This document shows, piece after piece, positions 1-8,646 of a stretch of 64,000 nt of DNA; position 1 is the stretch's first letter; each line of letters begins with the position of its first letter. Under the pieces are notes generated by a model, which was given only the letters and a program-made list of their open reading frames with translations, did no database searches and was not told where the DNA came from. Source of the DNA: Microbispora bryophytorum (GTDB lineage: Bacteria > Actinomycetota > Actinomycetes > Streptosporangiales > Streptosporangiaceae); NCBI RefSeq assembly GCF_006874465.1, contig NZ_VIRL01000004.1, positions 1 to 64,000 of the forward strand, read 5' to 3'. Both the position numbers and the translations under genes were made by a program.

Positions 1-128
1 CCAAAGACGGACTCTCCAAAAAAGAGATCATCCGCTGCCTCAAACGCTACGTCGCCCGCGAGCTCTACCGGATCATCACCACACCAAATGATCAAAAACT
101 CGCAGCTTGACATCCATAGGAGCATCCC
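1..128 (+). mobile_element. 3' end of an IS110-type insertion sequence
   Basis: The window opens inside a transposase gene that stops at 110. The DNA just after the stop, GACATCCATAGGAGCATCC, resembles the terminal sequence that commonly follows IS110-family transposase stops (ATAGGAGC core). IS110 elements lack classical terminal inverted repeats, so the exact boundary cannot be fixed here; I place it near 128. The adjacent decayed gene suggests insertion or deletion at this site. Confidence 0.5.
3..110 (+). CDS. IS110-family transposase, C-terminal 35 residues (cut by window edge)
   Basis: Only the last 35 codons lie in the window, reading KDGLSKKEIIRCLKRYVARE and ending QKLAA-stop. A basic 'KxEIIRCLKRYVARExY' tail is typical of the C-terminus of IS110-type (DEDD) transposases, enzymes that recombine the element through a circular intermediate. 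The catalytic RuvC-like part is upstream of the window, so it is unknown whether the gene is intact. Lysine codons are mostly AAA, unlike neighbouring chromosomal genes, consistent with mobile origin. Family assignment is from memory of this tail and is moderate. Confidence 0.55.
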   Translation, partial: KDGLSKKEIIRCLKRYVARELYRIITTPNDQKLAA

Positions 129-167
129 AGCTACCCGGCGAACCTATGCGGTCACAGCACTAGATGA

Positions 168-392
168 GTACGTCTCGGCGAGAAGTACTTCTCCCACTGG
201 GTTGACAAAGGTCGTGAGGAGGGCCGTGCGGAAGGCGAGATCGACTCGATTCTCACGGTGCTCGACGCCCGTGGTCTGGAGATCTCCGACGAAGCGCGTT
301 AACGGATCCGCCGGTGTGAGGACCTGAGCCAGCTCGGCACCTGGGTCCGCAGGGCCGCCCCCGTCGCCTCCGCCGACGACCTTTTCACCTAG
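168..392 (+). pseudogene. Remnant of an actinobacterial Rpn/DUF4351-like protein (C-terminus only)
   Basis: Translation from 168 gives GEKYFSHWVDKGREEGRAEG, then EIDSILTVLDARGLEISDEAR, a stop codon (TAA 300-302), and in the same frame RIRRCEDLSQLGTWVRRAA to a second stop at 390-392. The 'GREEGRAEG...LDARG...RI..C.DL..L.TWVRRA' pattern is the usual C-terminal tail of a large actinobacterial family annotated as hypothetical or Rpn-type (recombination-promoting nuclease/putative transposase). An in-frame stop closes the frame upstream at 165-167, so the N-terminal bulk is gone and the tail is interrupted. It sits directly beside the IS110 end, so it is probably the debris of an insertion or deletion. 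Confidence 0.6.
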
Positions 393-406
393 CCCCGGCC
401 GCGCGG

Positions 407-1153
407 TCAGGCGGCCTTGGAGGCGGCGCGTACGGCCTGGGCGTGGCGTTCGAGCAGGAGCGCGACCAGTTCGGGGGCGGAGCCGAGGACGCCTGCCACG
501 GCGTGCGCCCCGGCCTCCAGGGCGTCGCGCTCCACCATGTCGGCGAAGTGGCCGGGGGCCAGCAGGTAGGGCGCCACCACGACCTTCGGGGCGCCCGCGT
601 GCGTCAGCCGCACGACCTCGTCCCGGGGGGTGGGTGCGGCGGCCGAGGCGTAGGCGGGGGTGACCGACCACCAGGGCCGGGTGCGTGCCCACTCGCGGGC
701 GACGGCGGCGATCGTCGCGTTCGCCCGGCGGTCGCTGGAGCCGGCCGAGACGAGCACCACGGCGGTGTCCGGATCGCCGATCTCCACACCGGCCTCGGAG
801 AGGCGGCGTTCGAGGGCCCGGACGAGCAGCGGGTGCGGGCCGAGCGTGGGGCCGCAGACGGCCCGCAGCCGCGGCGTGCGGCCGGTCGCCTCCCGCAGCG
901 CCGCCGGGATGTCCACCCGGCTGTGATAGGCGGCGGTGAGCAGCAGGGGGAGCACGACGGCCTCGTCCAGTCCCGACAGTGCCTGCGGCAGCGACGGCGG
1001 GGCGTGGTCGAGATAGGCGGCACGGACGTCCAGGCCGGGCCGCGCCCGCCGTACGCCGTCGAGCAGCGCCTCCACGGTCGCGGTGGCGCGCGGGTCGCGG
1101 GACCCGTGCGCGACCGCGATCAGCGGCGCGCCTGTGTGCGGGACGGTCGTCAC
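407..1153 (-). CDS. Sirohydrochlorin ferrochelatase, CbiX/SirB family
   Basis: This 248-residue protein probably inserts Fe2+ into sirohydrochlorin to make siroheme, the cofactor of the sulfite reductase encoded at the head of the same gene string. It has the CbiX N-terminal metal-binding motif AVAHGSRDPRA and a second-half repeat with the conserved APYLLAPGHFADMV segment. The length fits the two-domain CbiX/CbiK fold. The start is GTG at 1153, which overlaps the TGA of cysH (GTGA), indicating translational coupling. Co-transcription with sir and cysH supports siroheme rather than cobalamin as the product. A cobaltochelatase activity cannot be excluded from sequence. It is the last gene of the string; IS debris follows. 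Confidence 0.85.
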   Translation of the reverse strand: MTTVPHTGAPLIAVAHGSRDPRATATVEALLDGVRRARPGLDVRAAYLDHAPPSLPQALSGLDEAVVLPLLLTAAYHSRVDIPAALREATGRTPRLRAVCGPTLGPHPLLVRALERRLSEAGVEIGDPDTAVVLVSAGSSDRRANATIAAVAREWARTRPWWSVTPAYASAAAPTPRDEVVRLTHAGAPKVVVAPYLLAPGHFADMVERDALEAGAHAVAGVLGSAPELVALLLERHAQAVRAASKAA

Positions 1154-1878
1154 AGGTGGATGCCGCACTCGATCTTGCCGAGGCCGGCCCAGCGGCCGCT
1201 GCGCGGGTCCTCGCCCGGTGCCACCCGGCGGGTGCAGGGGGCGCAGCCGATCGAGGGGTAGTCGTCGTAGTGCAGCGGGTTGATCAGGACGCCGTTGTCG
1301 GCGATGTAGTTGTCCACGTCCTCCTGGGTCCACCGGGCGATGGGGTTGACCTTCACCATCTGCCGCTTGGCGTCCCACTCCACGACCTTGGTGGTCGCCC
1401 TGGTGGGCGACTCGTCGCGGCGGATGCCCGACACCCAGGCGAGGTAGGGCTCCAGCGCCCGGTTGAGCGGCTCGACCTTGCGCAGGTAGCAGCACAGGTC
1501 GGGATTGCGACCGTACAGGCGCGGCCCCAGGTCGCGGTCCTGCTCCTCGACGGTCCTGGACGGCTTCACGTTGATCACGTTGACCTTGTAGACCGCCTCG
1601 ACCGCGTCCCGCGTGCCGACGGTCTCGGCGAAGTGGTAGCCGGTGTCGATGAACAGCACGTCGACGCCGGGCTTGACCCTGCTGACCAGGTCGATCAGCA
1701 GGGCGTCGCTCATCGACGAGGTGAGACAGAGGCGGTCGCCGAAGGTGGCCGCGGCCCAACGGATGATCTCCCGGGCGGGCGCGTCCTCAAGGAAGCGCGC
1801 CGCGGACTCCACGATGCCCTGGAGGTCCAGCGTCACCCGCTGCCGCTCCAGTCCTGCCTCTATCTCCACCACCGACAT
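1150..1878 (-). CDS. cysH: Assimilatory adenylyl-sulfate (APS) reductase
   Basis: A 242-residue thioredoxin-dependent reductase converting activated sulfate to sulfite in cysteine biosynthesis. The PP-loop nucleotide-binding region lies in the first half (LTSSMSDALLIDLVSRV; GVDVLFIDTGYHFAET). The [4Fe-4S] cysteine set is visible as DLCCYLRKVEPL and SIGCAPCTRRV, which indicates an APS rather than PAPS reductase. The C-terminal catalytic motif ECGIHL carries the nucleophilic Cys. Start ATG at 1878 is preceded by GAGGAGTAGCG. It is separated by 60 bp from the zinc-ribbon gene and overlaps the chelatase gene. No sulfurylase (cysD/N) genes are present in this stretch, so APS supply must be encoded elsewhere. 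Confidence 0.93.
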   Translation of the reverse strand: MSVVEIEAGLERQRVTLDLQGIVESAARFLEDAPAREIIRWAAATFGDRLCLTSSMSDALLIDLVSRVKPGVDVLFIDTGYHFAETVGTRDAVEAVYKVNVINVKPSRTVEEQDRDLGPRLYGRNPDLCCYLRKVEPLNRALEPYLAWVSGIRRDESPTRATTKVVEWDAKRQMVKVNPIARWTQEDVDNYIADNGVLINPLHYDDYPSIGCAPCTRRVAPGEDPRSGRWAGLGKIECGIHL

Positions 1879-1938
1879 CGCTACTCCTCACACGTCGTTC
1901 ATTGGTTCATCGGATGATTGGATGAAAGCCCTCGGAAA

Positions 1939-2094
1939 TCACGAACGCACGCCGAGGCCGAGGAATTTCACCCGGAAGGCGCGGGCACAGGACCTGCAGT
2001 ACCATCCGTGGCTCTCCTCCTCGGTCACGTAGGGCTCCAGGTCTTCCTCGCCGCAGTACGGGCAGTAGAACGGCGCAGCCCTCTCGGTGGTCAT
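1939..2094 (-). CDS. Small zinc-ribbon protein of the sulfate-assimilation operon
   Basis: A 51-residue protein with two paired cysteine motifs, FYCPYCGEEDLEP and WYCRSCARAF, forming a probable zinc ribbon (or rubredoxin-like metal site). ATG at 2094 overlaps the TGA of the sulfite reductase gene (ATGA), so it is translationally coupled, and a longer reading from 2127 would lie inside that gene. Small proteins of this kind are commonly found between sir and cysH in actinobacteria; their function is not established to my knowledge. A role in metal or electron handling for the reductases is only inference. Confidence 0.75.
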   Translation of the reverse strand: MTTERAAPFYCPYCGEEDLEPYVTEEESHGWYCRSCARAFRVKFLGLGVRS

Positions 2095-3773
2095 TTCAGG
2101 TCGGCCTCGTCGGCGCGCTGGACCCACTCGGCGAAGGTCTCGCCGTCGTTCTTCTGCTTCTCGAAGTTGCGCACGACCCGCTCGACGTAGTCGGGCAGGT
2201 CCTCGGCCGTGGTCTTGAGGCCGCGGACCTTGCGGCCGAAGCTCGGGTTCAGGCCGAACGTGCCGCCCAGGTGGACCTGGTAGCCCCCGACCTGCTCACC
2301 CTTGTCGTTGACGACGAGCTGGCCCTTCAGCCCGATGTCCGCCGTCTGGATGCGGGCGCAGGAGTTCGGGCAGCCGTTGAGGTTGATCGTCAACGGCTGG
2401 TTGAAGTCCGGCAGACGCCGCTCCAGCTCGTCGATCAGCTCCGACGCGGCGTTCTTGGTCTCGACGATCGCGAGCTTGCAGTACTCGATGCCGGTGCAGG
2501 CCATCGTCTGGCGGCGGAACGTGGACGGGTTGACCCGCAGGTCGGCCGCCTCAAGCTCGGCCACGATCGACTCCACCTGCTCGGGCGCGACGTCGAGGAT
2601 GACCATCTTCTGCTCGATCGTGGTCGCCACGCGGGTGCTCCCGTGGCGCTCGGCGATGTCGGCGATCCGGTGCATCAGGTCGCCGCTCAGACGGCCCACG
2701 CGGGGTGCGAAGCCCACGTAGTAGTTGCCGTCCCGCTGGAGGTGGACGCCGACGTGGTCGCGCCGGTCCCCTCGCGGCGCCGCGGGAGCCGGGCCGTCGG
2801 GCAGTTCGTACTTGAGGTATTCGGTCTGCAGCACGTCGCGGAACTTCTCCGCGCCCCAGTCGTTGACGAGGAACTTCAGCCGCGCCCTGCCCCGCAGTCG
2901 CCGGTAGCCGTAGTCGCGGAAGATGCCGGCGACGCCGGCCCACACCTCGTGGGCCTGCTCGGGCCGGACGAACACGCCGAGCCGCTTGGAGAACATCGGG
3001 TTGGTCGACAGGCCGCCGCCCACCCACAGGTCGAAGCCGGCCTCGCCCTGCTCGTTCACCACGCCGACGAACGAGATGTCGTTGATCTCGTGGACCGTGC
3101 AGTGGGCGGCGCAGCCGCTGATCGCGGTCTTGAACTTGCGCGGCAGGTTCGAGAACGCCGGGTCGCCGATGTAGCGCTCGCGGATCTCCTGGAGCTGCGG
3201 CCGTCCGTCGATCACCTCGTCGGCGTCGATCCCGGCCAGGGGGCAGCCGAGCATGCCGCGCGGCGTGTCACCGCACGCCTCGGTGGTGGACAGGCCCACG
3301 GCCTCCAGCCGCGTCCACATGTCCGGCACCGATTCGATCTCCACCCAGTGGAGCTGGATGTTCTGCCGGTCGGTGACGTCGGCGGTGCCCCTGGCGTAGT
3401 CGTTGGAGACGTCGGCGATCACCCGGAGCTGCTGGAGGCTGAGCTGGCCGCCGTCGGTCCGGATGCGGATCATGAAGTAGCGGTCGTCGAGCTCCTCGGG
3501 CTCCAGGATGGCCGTCTTGCCGCCGTCGATGCCCGGCTTGCGCTGCGTGTACAGGCCGTACCAGCGGAAGCGGCCGCGCAGGTCGGCGGGGTCGATGGAG
3601 TCGAAGCCCTGCTTGGAGTAGACGTCGATGATCCGCTGGCGGACGTTCAGCCCGTCATCGGCCTTCTTGTTCTCCTCGTTCTTGTTCAGCGGCTCACGGT
3701 AACCGAGAGCCCACTGACCTTCGCCGCGCGGGCGCTTGTGGTGGCGGTTCGCCGGGCGGGCCGGGGTGCTCAT
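2091..3773 (-). CDS. sir: Ferredoxin-dependent sulfite reductase (nitrite/sulfite reductase family)
   Basis: A 560-residue siroheme/[4Fe-4S] enzyme reducing sulfite to sulfide with six electrons from ferredoxin. It has the duplicated ferredoxin-like/siroheme half-domains, and the cluster ligands are seen late in the protein as ACTGIEYCK and NGCPNSCARIQ (C-x5-C ... C-x3-C). The early RQNIQLHWVEIESV segment belongs to the substrate/siroheme face. Linkage to cysH and a chelatase favours sulfite over nitrite. ATG at 3773 is chosen because AAGGA lies 9 nt upstream; the GTG at 3779 would be too close. A leader peptide gene sits 150 bp upstream, suggesting attenuation by cysteine supply. Confidence 0.92.
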   Translation of the reverse strand: MSTPARPANRHHKRPRGEGQWALGYREPLNKNEENKKADDGLNVRQRIIDVYSKQGFDSIDPADLRGRFRWYGLYTQRKPGIDGGKTAILEPEELDDRYFMIRIRTDGGQLSLQQLRVIADVSNDYARGTADVTDRQNIQLHWVEIESVPDMWTRLEAVGLSTTEACGDTPRGMLGCPLAGIDADEVIDGRPQLQEIRERYIGDPAFSNLPRKFKTAISGCAAHCTVHEINDISFVGVVNEQGEAGFDLWVGGGLSTNPMFSKRLGVFVRPEQAHEVWAGVAGIFRDYGYRRLRGRARLKFLVNDWGAEKFRDVLQTEYLKYELPDGPAPAAPRGDRRDHVGVHLQRDGNYYVGFAPRVGRLSGDLMHRIADIAERHGSTRVATTIEQKMVILDVAPEQVESIVAELEAADLRVNPSTFRRQTMACTGIEYCKLAIVETKNAASELIDELERRLPDFNQPLTINLNGCPNSCARIQTADIGLKGQLVVNDKGEQVGGYQVHLGGTFGLNPSFGRKVRGLKTTAEDLPDYVERVVRNFEKQKNDGETFAEWVQRADEADLK

Positions 3774-3920
3774 GGGCACACGTCCTTCTCCGAGGCTCGG
3801 TCTGAGATCGGGTTTCGGCGGGACGCCGGCGCAGGTGGCCTCTCACCTCGCCGTCGAGCGTGAGGGCATACAAAAACGACACCTGGCCAAGCGCCCGGAT
3901 GGATCAGCGGAGGGCGACGG

Positions 3921-4004
3921 TCAGCCGGCGTCGATACAGATCGCGCTACGGACACGCAGGAGATCGACGTGGCGTCGCACGACGAGCAACGGGTCCGCTG
4001 GCAT
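3921..4004 (-). CDS. Cysteine-codon leader peptide upstream of sulfate assimilation genes
   Basis: A 27-codon ORF (ATG 4004 to TGA 3921) reading MPADPLLVVRRHVDLLRV and then RSAICIDAG. The core 'RRHVDLxRVxSAIC' is a recurrent actinobacterial putative leader-peptide signature found before sulfur-assimilation genes. A single Cys codon (TGT) near the end, preceded by Ile/Ala, would allow ribosome stalling when Cys-tRNA is low. It ends about 150 bp before sir, leaving room for an antiterminator. The peptide match is direct; the attenuation mechanism is known for related actinobacterial uORFs and inferred here. Confidence 0.8.
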   Translation of the reverse strand: MPADPLLVVRRHVDLLRVRSAICIDAG

Positions 4005-4025
4005 GTCCCAAACGATACCTCTGAG

Positions 4026-4055
4026 ATCCTGGATGTCCAAGTTCGTGTCCAGGAT
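4026..4055 (-). promoter_or_regulatory. 8-bp inverted repeat upstream of the cys leader peptide
   Basis: ATCCTGGA (4026-4033) and TCCAGGAT (4048-4055) form a perfect 8-bp inverted repeat with a 14-nt spacer. It ends 22 bp before the leader-peptide start on the minus strand. It could be an operator or a 5'-UTR hairpin of the sulfate assimilation operon. No regulator can be named. Confidence 0.4.
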
Positions 4056-4084
4056 GCGGGATTGTGACGGCAATGTAACGCGGG

Positions 4085-4219
4085 TCAGCCCTTGCGGACC
4101 CAGTTCTCCGGCGGCTCGGCCTCGTGTTCCTTCTCGGACGGCTCCTGATGCTGGCAGTCGCACCAGGATCCGCCGCGGCACTCCTCGTGCCGGTGCTCTC
4201 CACACGCTCGGCAGATCAT
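4085..4219 (-). CDS. Small cysteine-rich protein
   Basis: A 44-residue ORF starting MICRACGEHRHEECRGGSWC and continuing DCQHQEPSEKEH, with five cysteines (CxxC-x7-C-x5-CxC) and several His in the first 25 residues, suggesting a small metal-binding protein. ATG at 4219 follows GGAG closely; longer readings from 4279 have no better start. It lies upstream of the leader peptide on the same strand. I do not recognise a function; similar tiny Cys-rich actinobacterial proteins are annotated as hypothetical. Confidence 0.5.
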   Translation of the reverse strand: MICRACGEHRHEECRGGSWCDCQHQEPSEKEHEAEPPENWVRKG

Positions 4220-4440
4220 GTCTCCATTGTGAACGCCGTGCTGCGAACCGGGCCGGCCGCAGGGGCGCGGCGCGGGCATGGACCGGGGACGTGAGCGCCC
4301 TGATGACGACGTGGGAAACGCGGTTCTCGCGAGCAGGGGGCGGGGGCCCCTATTCTTGGCGGCGACAATCCCGCCCGCAGGTCACGTACTAACCGCCGCG
4401 GCAGCGGGTAGAGCCCAGTTCTCATGACCGGTTGGGTGCC

Positions 4441-5409
4441 ATGACCTCCACGGACGCGCCGTCGCGCAGGCCGCGGCGCCTCACGCGCCAGGGCATGGCG
4501 CTCGCCAGGGCGCGTCTCACCTGGTTGCGCGACACGAACCTCTGGGCCCTGGCGAAGGCGACCACGATGGCGGGCGTCAACTACCGGGTGACCGGCCTCG
4601 CGGGCGAGGCGGCGTTCTTCGCGCTGCTGTCCCTGCCGCCGTTCGTCCTCGGGCTGCTCGGCGTCATGGGCCACCTGAGCGGGCTGCTCGGCCCGGCCGC
4701 CATCGCCGAGATCAAGCGCTGGGTCGTGGACCAGTCCGAGCTGCTGTTCACCGACAACACCGTCCAGCGGGTCGTCAAACCGCTGCTCGCCGACGTGCTG
4801 AGCGGCGGCCAGGTCTCGCTGATCTCCGTCGGCTTCCTGCTGTCGCTGTGGTCGGGCTCGCGGGCCCTGTTCGTCTACGTGGACTTGATATCCATCGCGT
4901 ACGGCCTGGGGGAGACCCGGGGGATCATCCGCACCCGGGTCCTGTCGTTCGGCCTGTACCTCGCCGCGCTGCTGATGGGGCTGGTCGTCATGCCGATCCT
5001 GGTCATCGGGCCCACCCTGATGTCCAACGCCCTGCCCAGGTACGCCGCGCTCGTGACCGTCCTCTACTGGCCCGTGCTCGTGATCGGCTCGGTGCTGATG
5101 CTCACGCTGCTCTACCACGTGAGCGTGCCGCACCGGACGCGCTGGTGGCGCGAGACTCCGGGGGCCCTGCTGGCGCTGGTGATCTGGATCGGGTGCGCCG
5201 CGTTCCTGCGCGAGGTGCTCGCGGCCTGGTTCACCCCGCTGTCGATCTACGGCTCGCTCGCGGCGCCGATCGCCGTGCTGCTGTGGCTCTACATCACCGC
5301 GCTCGCCGTGCTCATCGGGGCGACGCTGAACGCGGAGGTGGACCGCCTGTGGCCGCTGGGCGGCGCCACCAGGCACGAGCACCATCACCGCAAGTCCGAT
5401 AAAGGCTGA
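4441..5409 (+). CDS. YihY/BrkB-family inner membrane protein
   Basis: A 322-residue polytopic membrane protein with about six hydrophobic segments. The N-terminal part has the family feature NYRVTGLAGEAAFFALLSLPPFVLGLLG, where the 'AaeaAFFalLSlpP' stretch is characteristic of YihY/BrkB. The conserved WSGSRALFVYVDLISIAYG region and the last transmembrane pair ending NAEVDRL also fit. The family was once annotated as ribonuclease BN, which is not supported; its function is uncertain (transport or envelope). ATG 4441 is preferred over an upstream TTG. The Ser/Thr kinase gene begins 32 bp downstream on the same strand, so co-transcription is likely. Confidence 0.85.
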   Translation: MTSTDAPSRRPRRLTRQGMALARARLTWLRDTNLWALAKATTMAGVNYRVTGLAGEAAFFALLSLPPFVLGLLGVMGHLSGLLGPAAIAEIKRWVVDQSELLFTDNTVQRVVKPLLADVLSGGQVSLISVGFLLSLWSGSRALFVYVDLISIAYGLGETRGIIRTRVLSFGLYLAALLMGLVVMPILVIGPTLMSNALPRYAALVTVLYWPVLVIGSVLMLTLLYHVSVPHRTRWWRETPGALLALVIWIGCAAFLREVLAAWFTPLSIYGSLAAPIAVLLWLYITALAVLIGATLNAEVDRLWPLGGATRHEHHHRKSDKG

Positions 5410-5441
5410 TCTATCCCGGTGGCGATGGAAGGATGGCGTCG

Positions 5442-7046
5442 ATGGACGCACAGCCTTCCGCCGGCGACTCCACCGCGACCCACCGGCGCACGATCGGCCC
5501 CTACGTTCCCGTACGCCGCCTGGGGGAGGGCGGCATGGGCATCGTCTATCTCGCCCGCGACCCGGGGGGCCGCCAGGTGGCGCTCAAGGTCATGCGGCCG
5601 GAGCTGGCCGCCCAGGAGGAGTTCCGGGCCCGGTTCCGCAAGGAGGCGGAGGCCGCCAAGCGGGTCGCCAGGTTCTGCACCGCGCCGCTCCTCGACGCCG
5701 GGCAGGACGGCGACCGGCACTATCTCGTCACCGAATACGTGGACGGTCCCGACCTGTCGGCGGTGATCGACGCGCAGGGCCCGTTGTCCGGCTCGAACCT
5801 CGACGCGCTCGCGGTCGGCGTCGCGACGGCCCTCGCCGCCATCCACGAGGCGGGGATCGTGCACCGCGACCTCAAGCCGTCCAACATCCTGCTGTCGCCC
5901 CTCGGCCCCCGGGTGATCGACTTCGGTGTGGCTCATCTCGCCGACATGCTGGCCGAGCGGACCGGCACCGTGATCGGGACGCCCAGTTACATGCCGCCCG
6001 AGCAGGCGCGCGGGGAGCCGGTGACCTCGGCGGCCGACGTCTTCGCCTGGGGGTGCGTGGTCGCGTACGCCGCCACCGGCAGGCCGCCGTTCGGCGGCGG
6101 CGCGGCGCCGGAGGTCCTCTACCGGGTCGCGCACCACGTGCCGCACCTGACGGGGATGGACGAGCGCCTGCGGCCCCTGGTCGAGCAGGCGCTGGACAAG
6201 GATCCGGCCCGGCGGCCGAGCGCCCAGCGGCTCCTCGACCGGCTGCTCGGCCGGGAGGAGGTCGCGGTCGAGGCCGCCACGAGGATCGTCACCGACATCT
6301 GGGCCGCCCCCGGCGAGACGACGCGCCAGGCGGTCCCGGGCGCGGGCGCGGAGCCGTACGGCGCGGACGGGCCGGACGGGACGGGACTGCGTGGCACACA
6401 ACACAGCGACGCAGACCAGGGCGGCACACAACGCAGCGGCACAGAACAGGGCGGCGGAGCGCGCGGCGGCAGGGGACGCGGCGGCACAGAACGGAGCGAC
6501 GCGGGGGCGGGCGGCTCGGGGGCGGTTGGCTCGGGGGCGGGTGGCACGGGTGGGCGGCGCGGCCGCCGCTGGGTGCCGATCGCGGTGGCTGGAGGGGCGC
6601 TCGCGGTGGCCGCCGCGATCCTGCTCCTGACGCTGCGCCCCTTCGGCGGCGGGACGACCCCGAAGGGGCCGCTGGCGGCGCGGGACGTCACGTTCAACGG
6701 CTCCTTGCTCCACGTGACCGTCGACTCGGTGCGGCGGAGGGGGACCTCCGTGAGCGTGCAGCTGACGGTCACGCTCAAGGACGGGAACCGATGGTGGCCG
6801 AGGAATGTGTTCGGCGACCAGATGTCGGGCGCCGCCCTCGTGGATCCGCCCAGCGGCTCCAAGTTCGTGCCCGCGAGCAAGGACGGCGGGTGCCTGTGCA
6901 GCGCGATCCCGGGCCAGCTCCTCAACCCGGGCGACGTGCTTCCGCTCTACGCCACGTACACGGGTGTGCCGGAGGGGCTGGACGAGATCGGCTTCGACGT
7001 TCCCGGGTTCGGGCTGTTCGCCGACCTTCCCCTCGATGACGCCTGA
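5442..7046 (+). CDS. Membrane Ser/Thr protein kinase with C-terminal extracellular domain
   Basis: A 534-residue Hanks-type kinase. The catalytic domain is at about 20-280, with glycine loop LGEGGMGIVYLA, catalytic Lys in VALKVM (about 49), HRDLKPSN (141-148), DFGVAH (160-165) and PPEQARGE in the activation region. A Gly/Thr/Gln-rich repetitive linker (about 310-372) leads to a transmembrane helix (about 376-400) and a 130-residue extracellular domain containing a Cys pair (GGCLCSAI). The outer domain resembles no sensor I can name. ATG 5442 is chosen because AAGGA lies 8 nt upstream; ATG 5433 abuts it. Substrates cannot be inferred. Confidence 0.9.
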   Translation: MDAQPSAGDSTATHRRTIGPYVPVRRLGEGGMGIVYLARDPGGRQVALKVMRPELAAQEEFRARFRKEAEAAKRVARFCTAPLLDAGQDGDRHYLVTEYVDGPDLSAVIDAQGPLSGSNLDALAVGVATALAAIHEAGIVHRDLKPSNILLSPLGPRVIDFGVAHLADMLAERTGTVIGTPSYMPPEQARGEPVTSAADVFAWGCVVAYAATGRPPFGGGAAPEVLYRVAHHVPHLTGMDERLRPLVEQALDKDPARRPSAQRLLDRLLGREEVAVEAATRIVTDIWAAPGETTRQAVPGAGAEPYGADGPDGTGLRGTQHSDADQGGTQRSGTEQGGGARGGRGRGGTERSDAGAGGSGAVGSGAGGTGGRRGRRWVPIAVAGGALAVAAAILLLTLRPFGGGTTPKGPLAARDVTFNGSLLHVTVDSVRRRGTSVSVQLTVTLKDGNRWWPRNVFGDQMSGAALVDPPSGSKFVPASKDGGCLCSAIPGQLLNPGDVLPLYATYTGVPEGLDEIGFDVPGFGLFADLPLDDA

Positions 7047-7084
7047 CCGGACGGCGTCTTCCGGGACGTGCCGATCTCGGCGCC

Positions 7085-7200
7085 CTGAGCCCGATCCCTG
7101 AACCCAATGCCTGAACGCAAGCCCTGAGCCCAACCCCGAGCCTCATCCCAAGCCCTGTTCCGGACCGCATTCCGAGGCTCACTCCGACCCTCACTCCGTA
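7085..7200. repeat. Degenerate CCCTGA/CCC-type low-complexity tract
   Basis: The DNA between the kinase stop and the glyA riboswitch contains loosely repeated units such as GAGCCC, GAACCC, GAGCCTCATCCC and CACTCCG at 10-15 bp intervals. No gene with plausible composition is visible in either strand. It looks like a decayed tandem array. Confidence 0.35.
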
Positions 7201-7246
7201 GCCTCGTTCCGGGCCGCACCCGGCTCTCGGACGAGGCGCGCTCCGC

Positions 7247-7252
7247 TAGGGT
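7247..7252 (+). promoter_or_regulatory. Probable -10 element for glyA
   Basis: TAGGGT matches the actinobacterial TAnnnT -10 hexamer and lies about 6-7 bp before the first paired bases of the ZTP riboswitch, which is where transcription would be expected to start. No clear -35 is visible. Confidence 0.4.
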
Positions 7253-7257
7253 TGAGG

Positions 7258-7345
7258 CATCGTGACTGGCGCTGGAACGCCCGATGGGCGCAGGTGGGGC
7301 ACCACCGGGGAGCGAATCTGCGGAGGCCGTGCGCCTGGGTCGCCG
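7258..7345 (+). promoter_or_regulatory. ZTP (pfl) riboswitch controlling glyA
   Basis: The 5' leader of glyA contains the conserved pfl blocks in order: ATCGTGACTGGCG (7259-7271), then GGTGGGGCACCACCGGGGAG (about 7293-7312) with its closing hairpin, then GTGCGCCTGGGT (7329-7340). These match the consensus CGUGACUGGC ... CCGGGGAGC ... GCCUGGGY of riboswitches sensing ZTP/ZMP, which accumulate when 10-formyl-THF is short. ZTP riboswitches commonly precede glyA, folD, fhs and purH. The aptamer ends about 30 bp before the ATG, so control probably acts at or near the ribosome binding site. Confidence 0.85.
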
Positions 7346-7374
7346 CCGCCGTCGACGTGGAGAAGGAAGGCGCC

Positions 7375-8634
<1,260 letters not shown>

Positions 8635-8646
8635 CCTTCCAACCAC

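Noticed and set aside
144-692. 182-residue minus-strand ORF and other long ORFs within 144-1261
   Set aside because: Arg/Pro/Gly-rich shadows of the sirohydrochlorin chelatase and cysH genes; no ribosome binding site or recognisable motif.
2271-3863. 530-residue plus-strand ORF opposite sir
   Set aside because: Antisense shadow caused by high GC; composition Val/Asp/Arg/His-biased, no motif.
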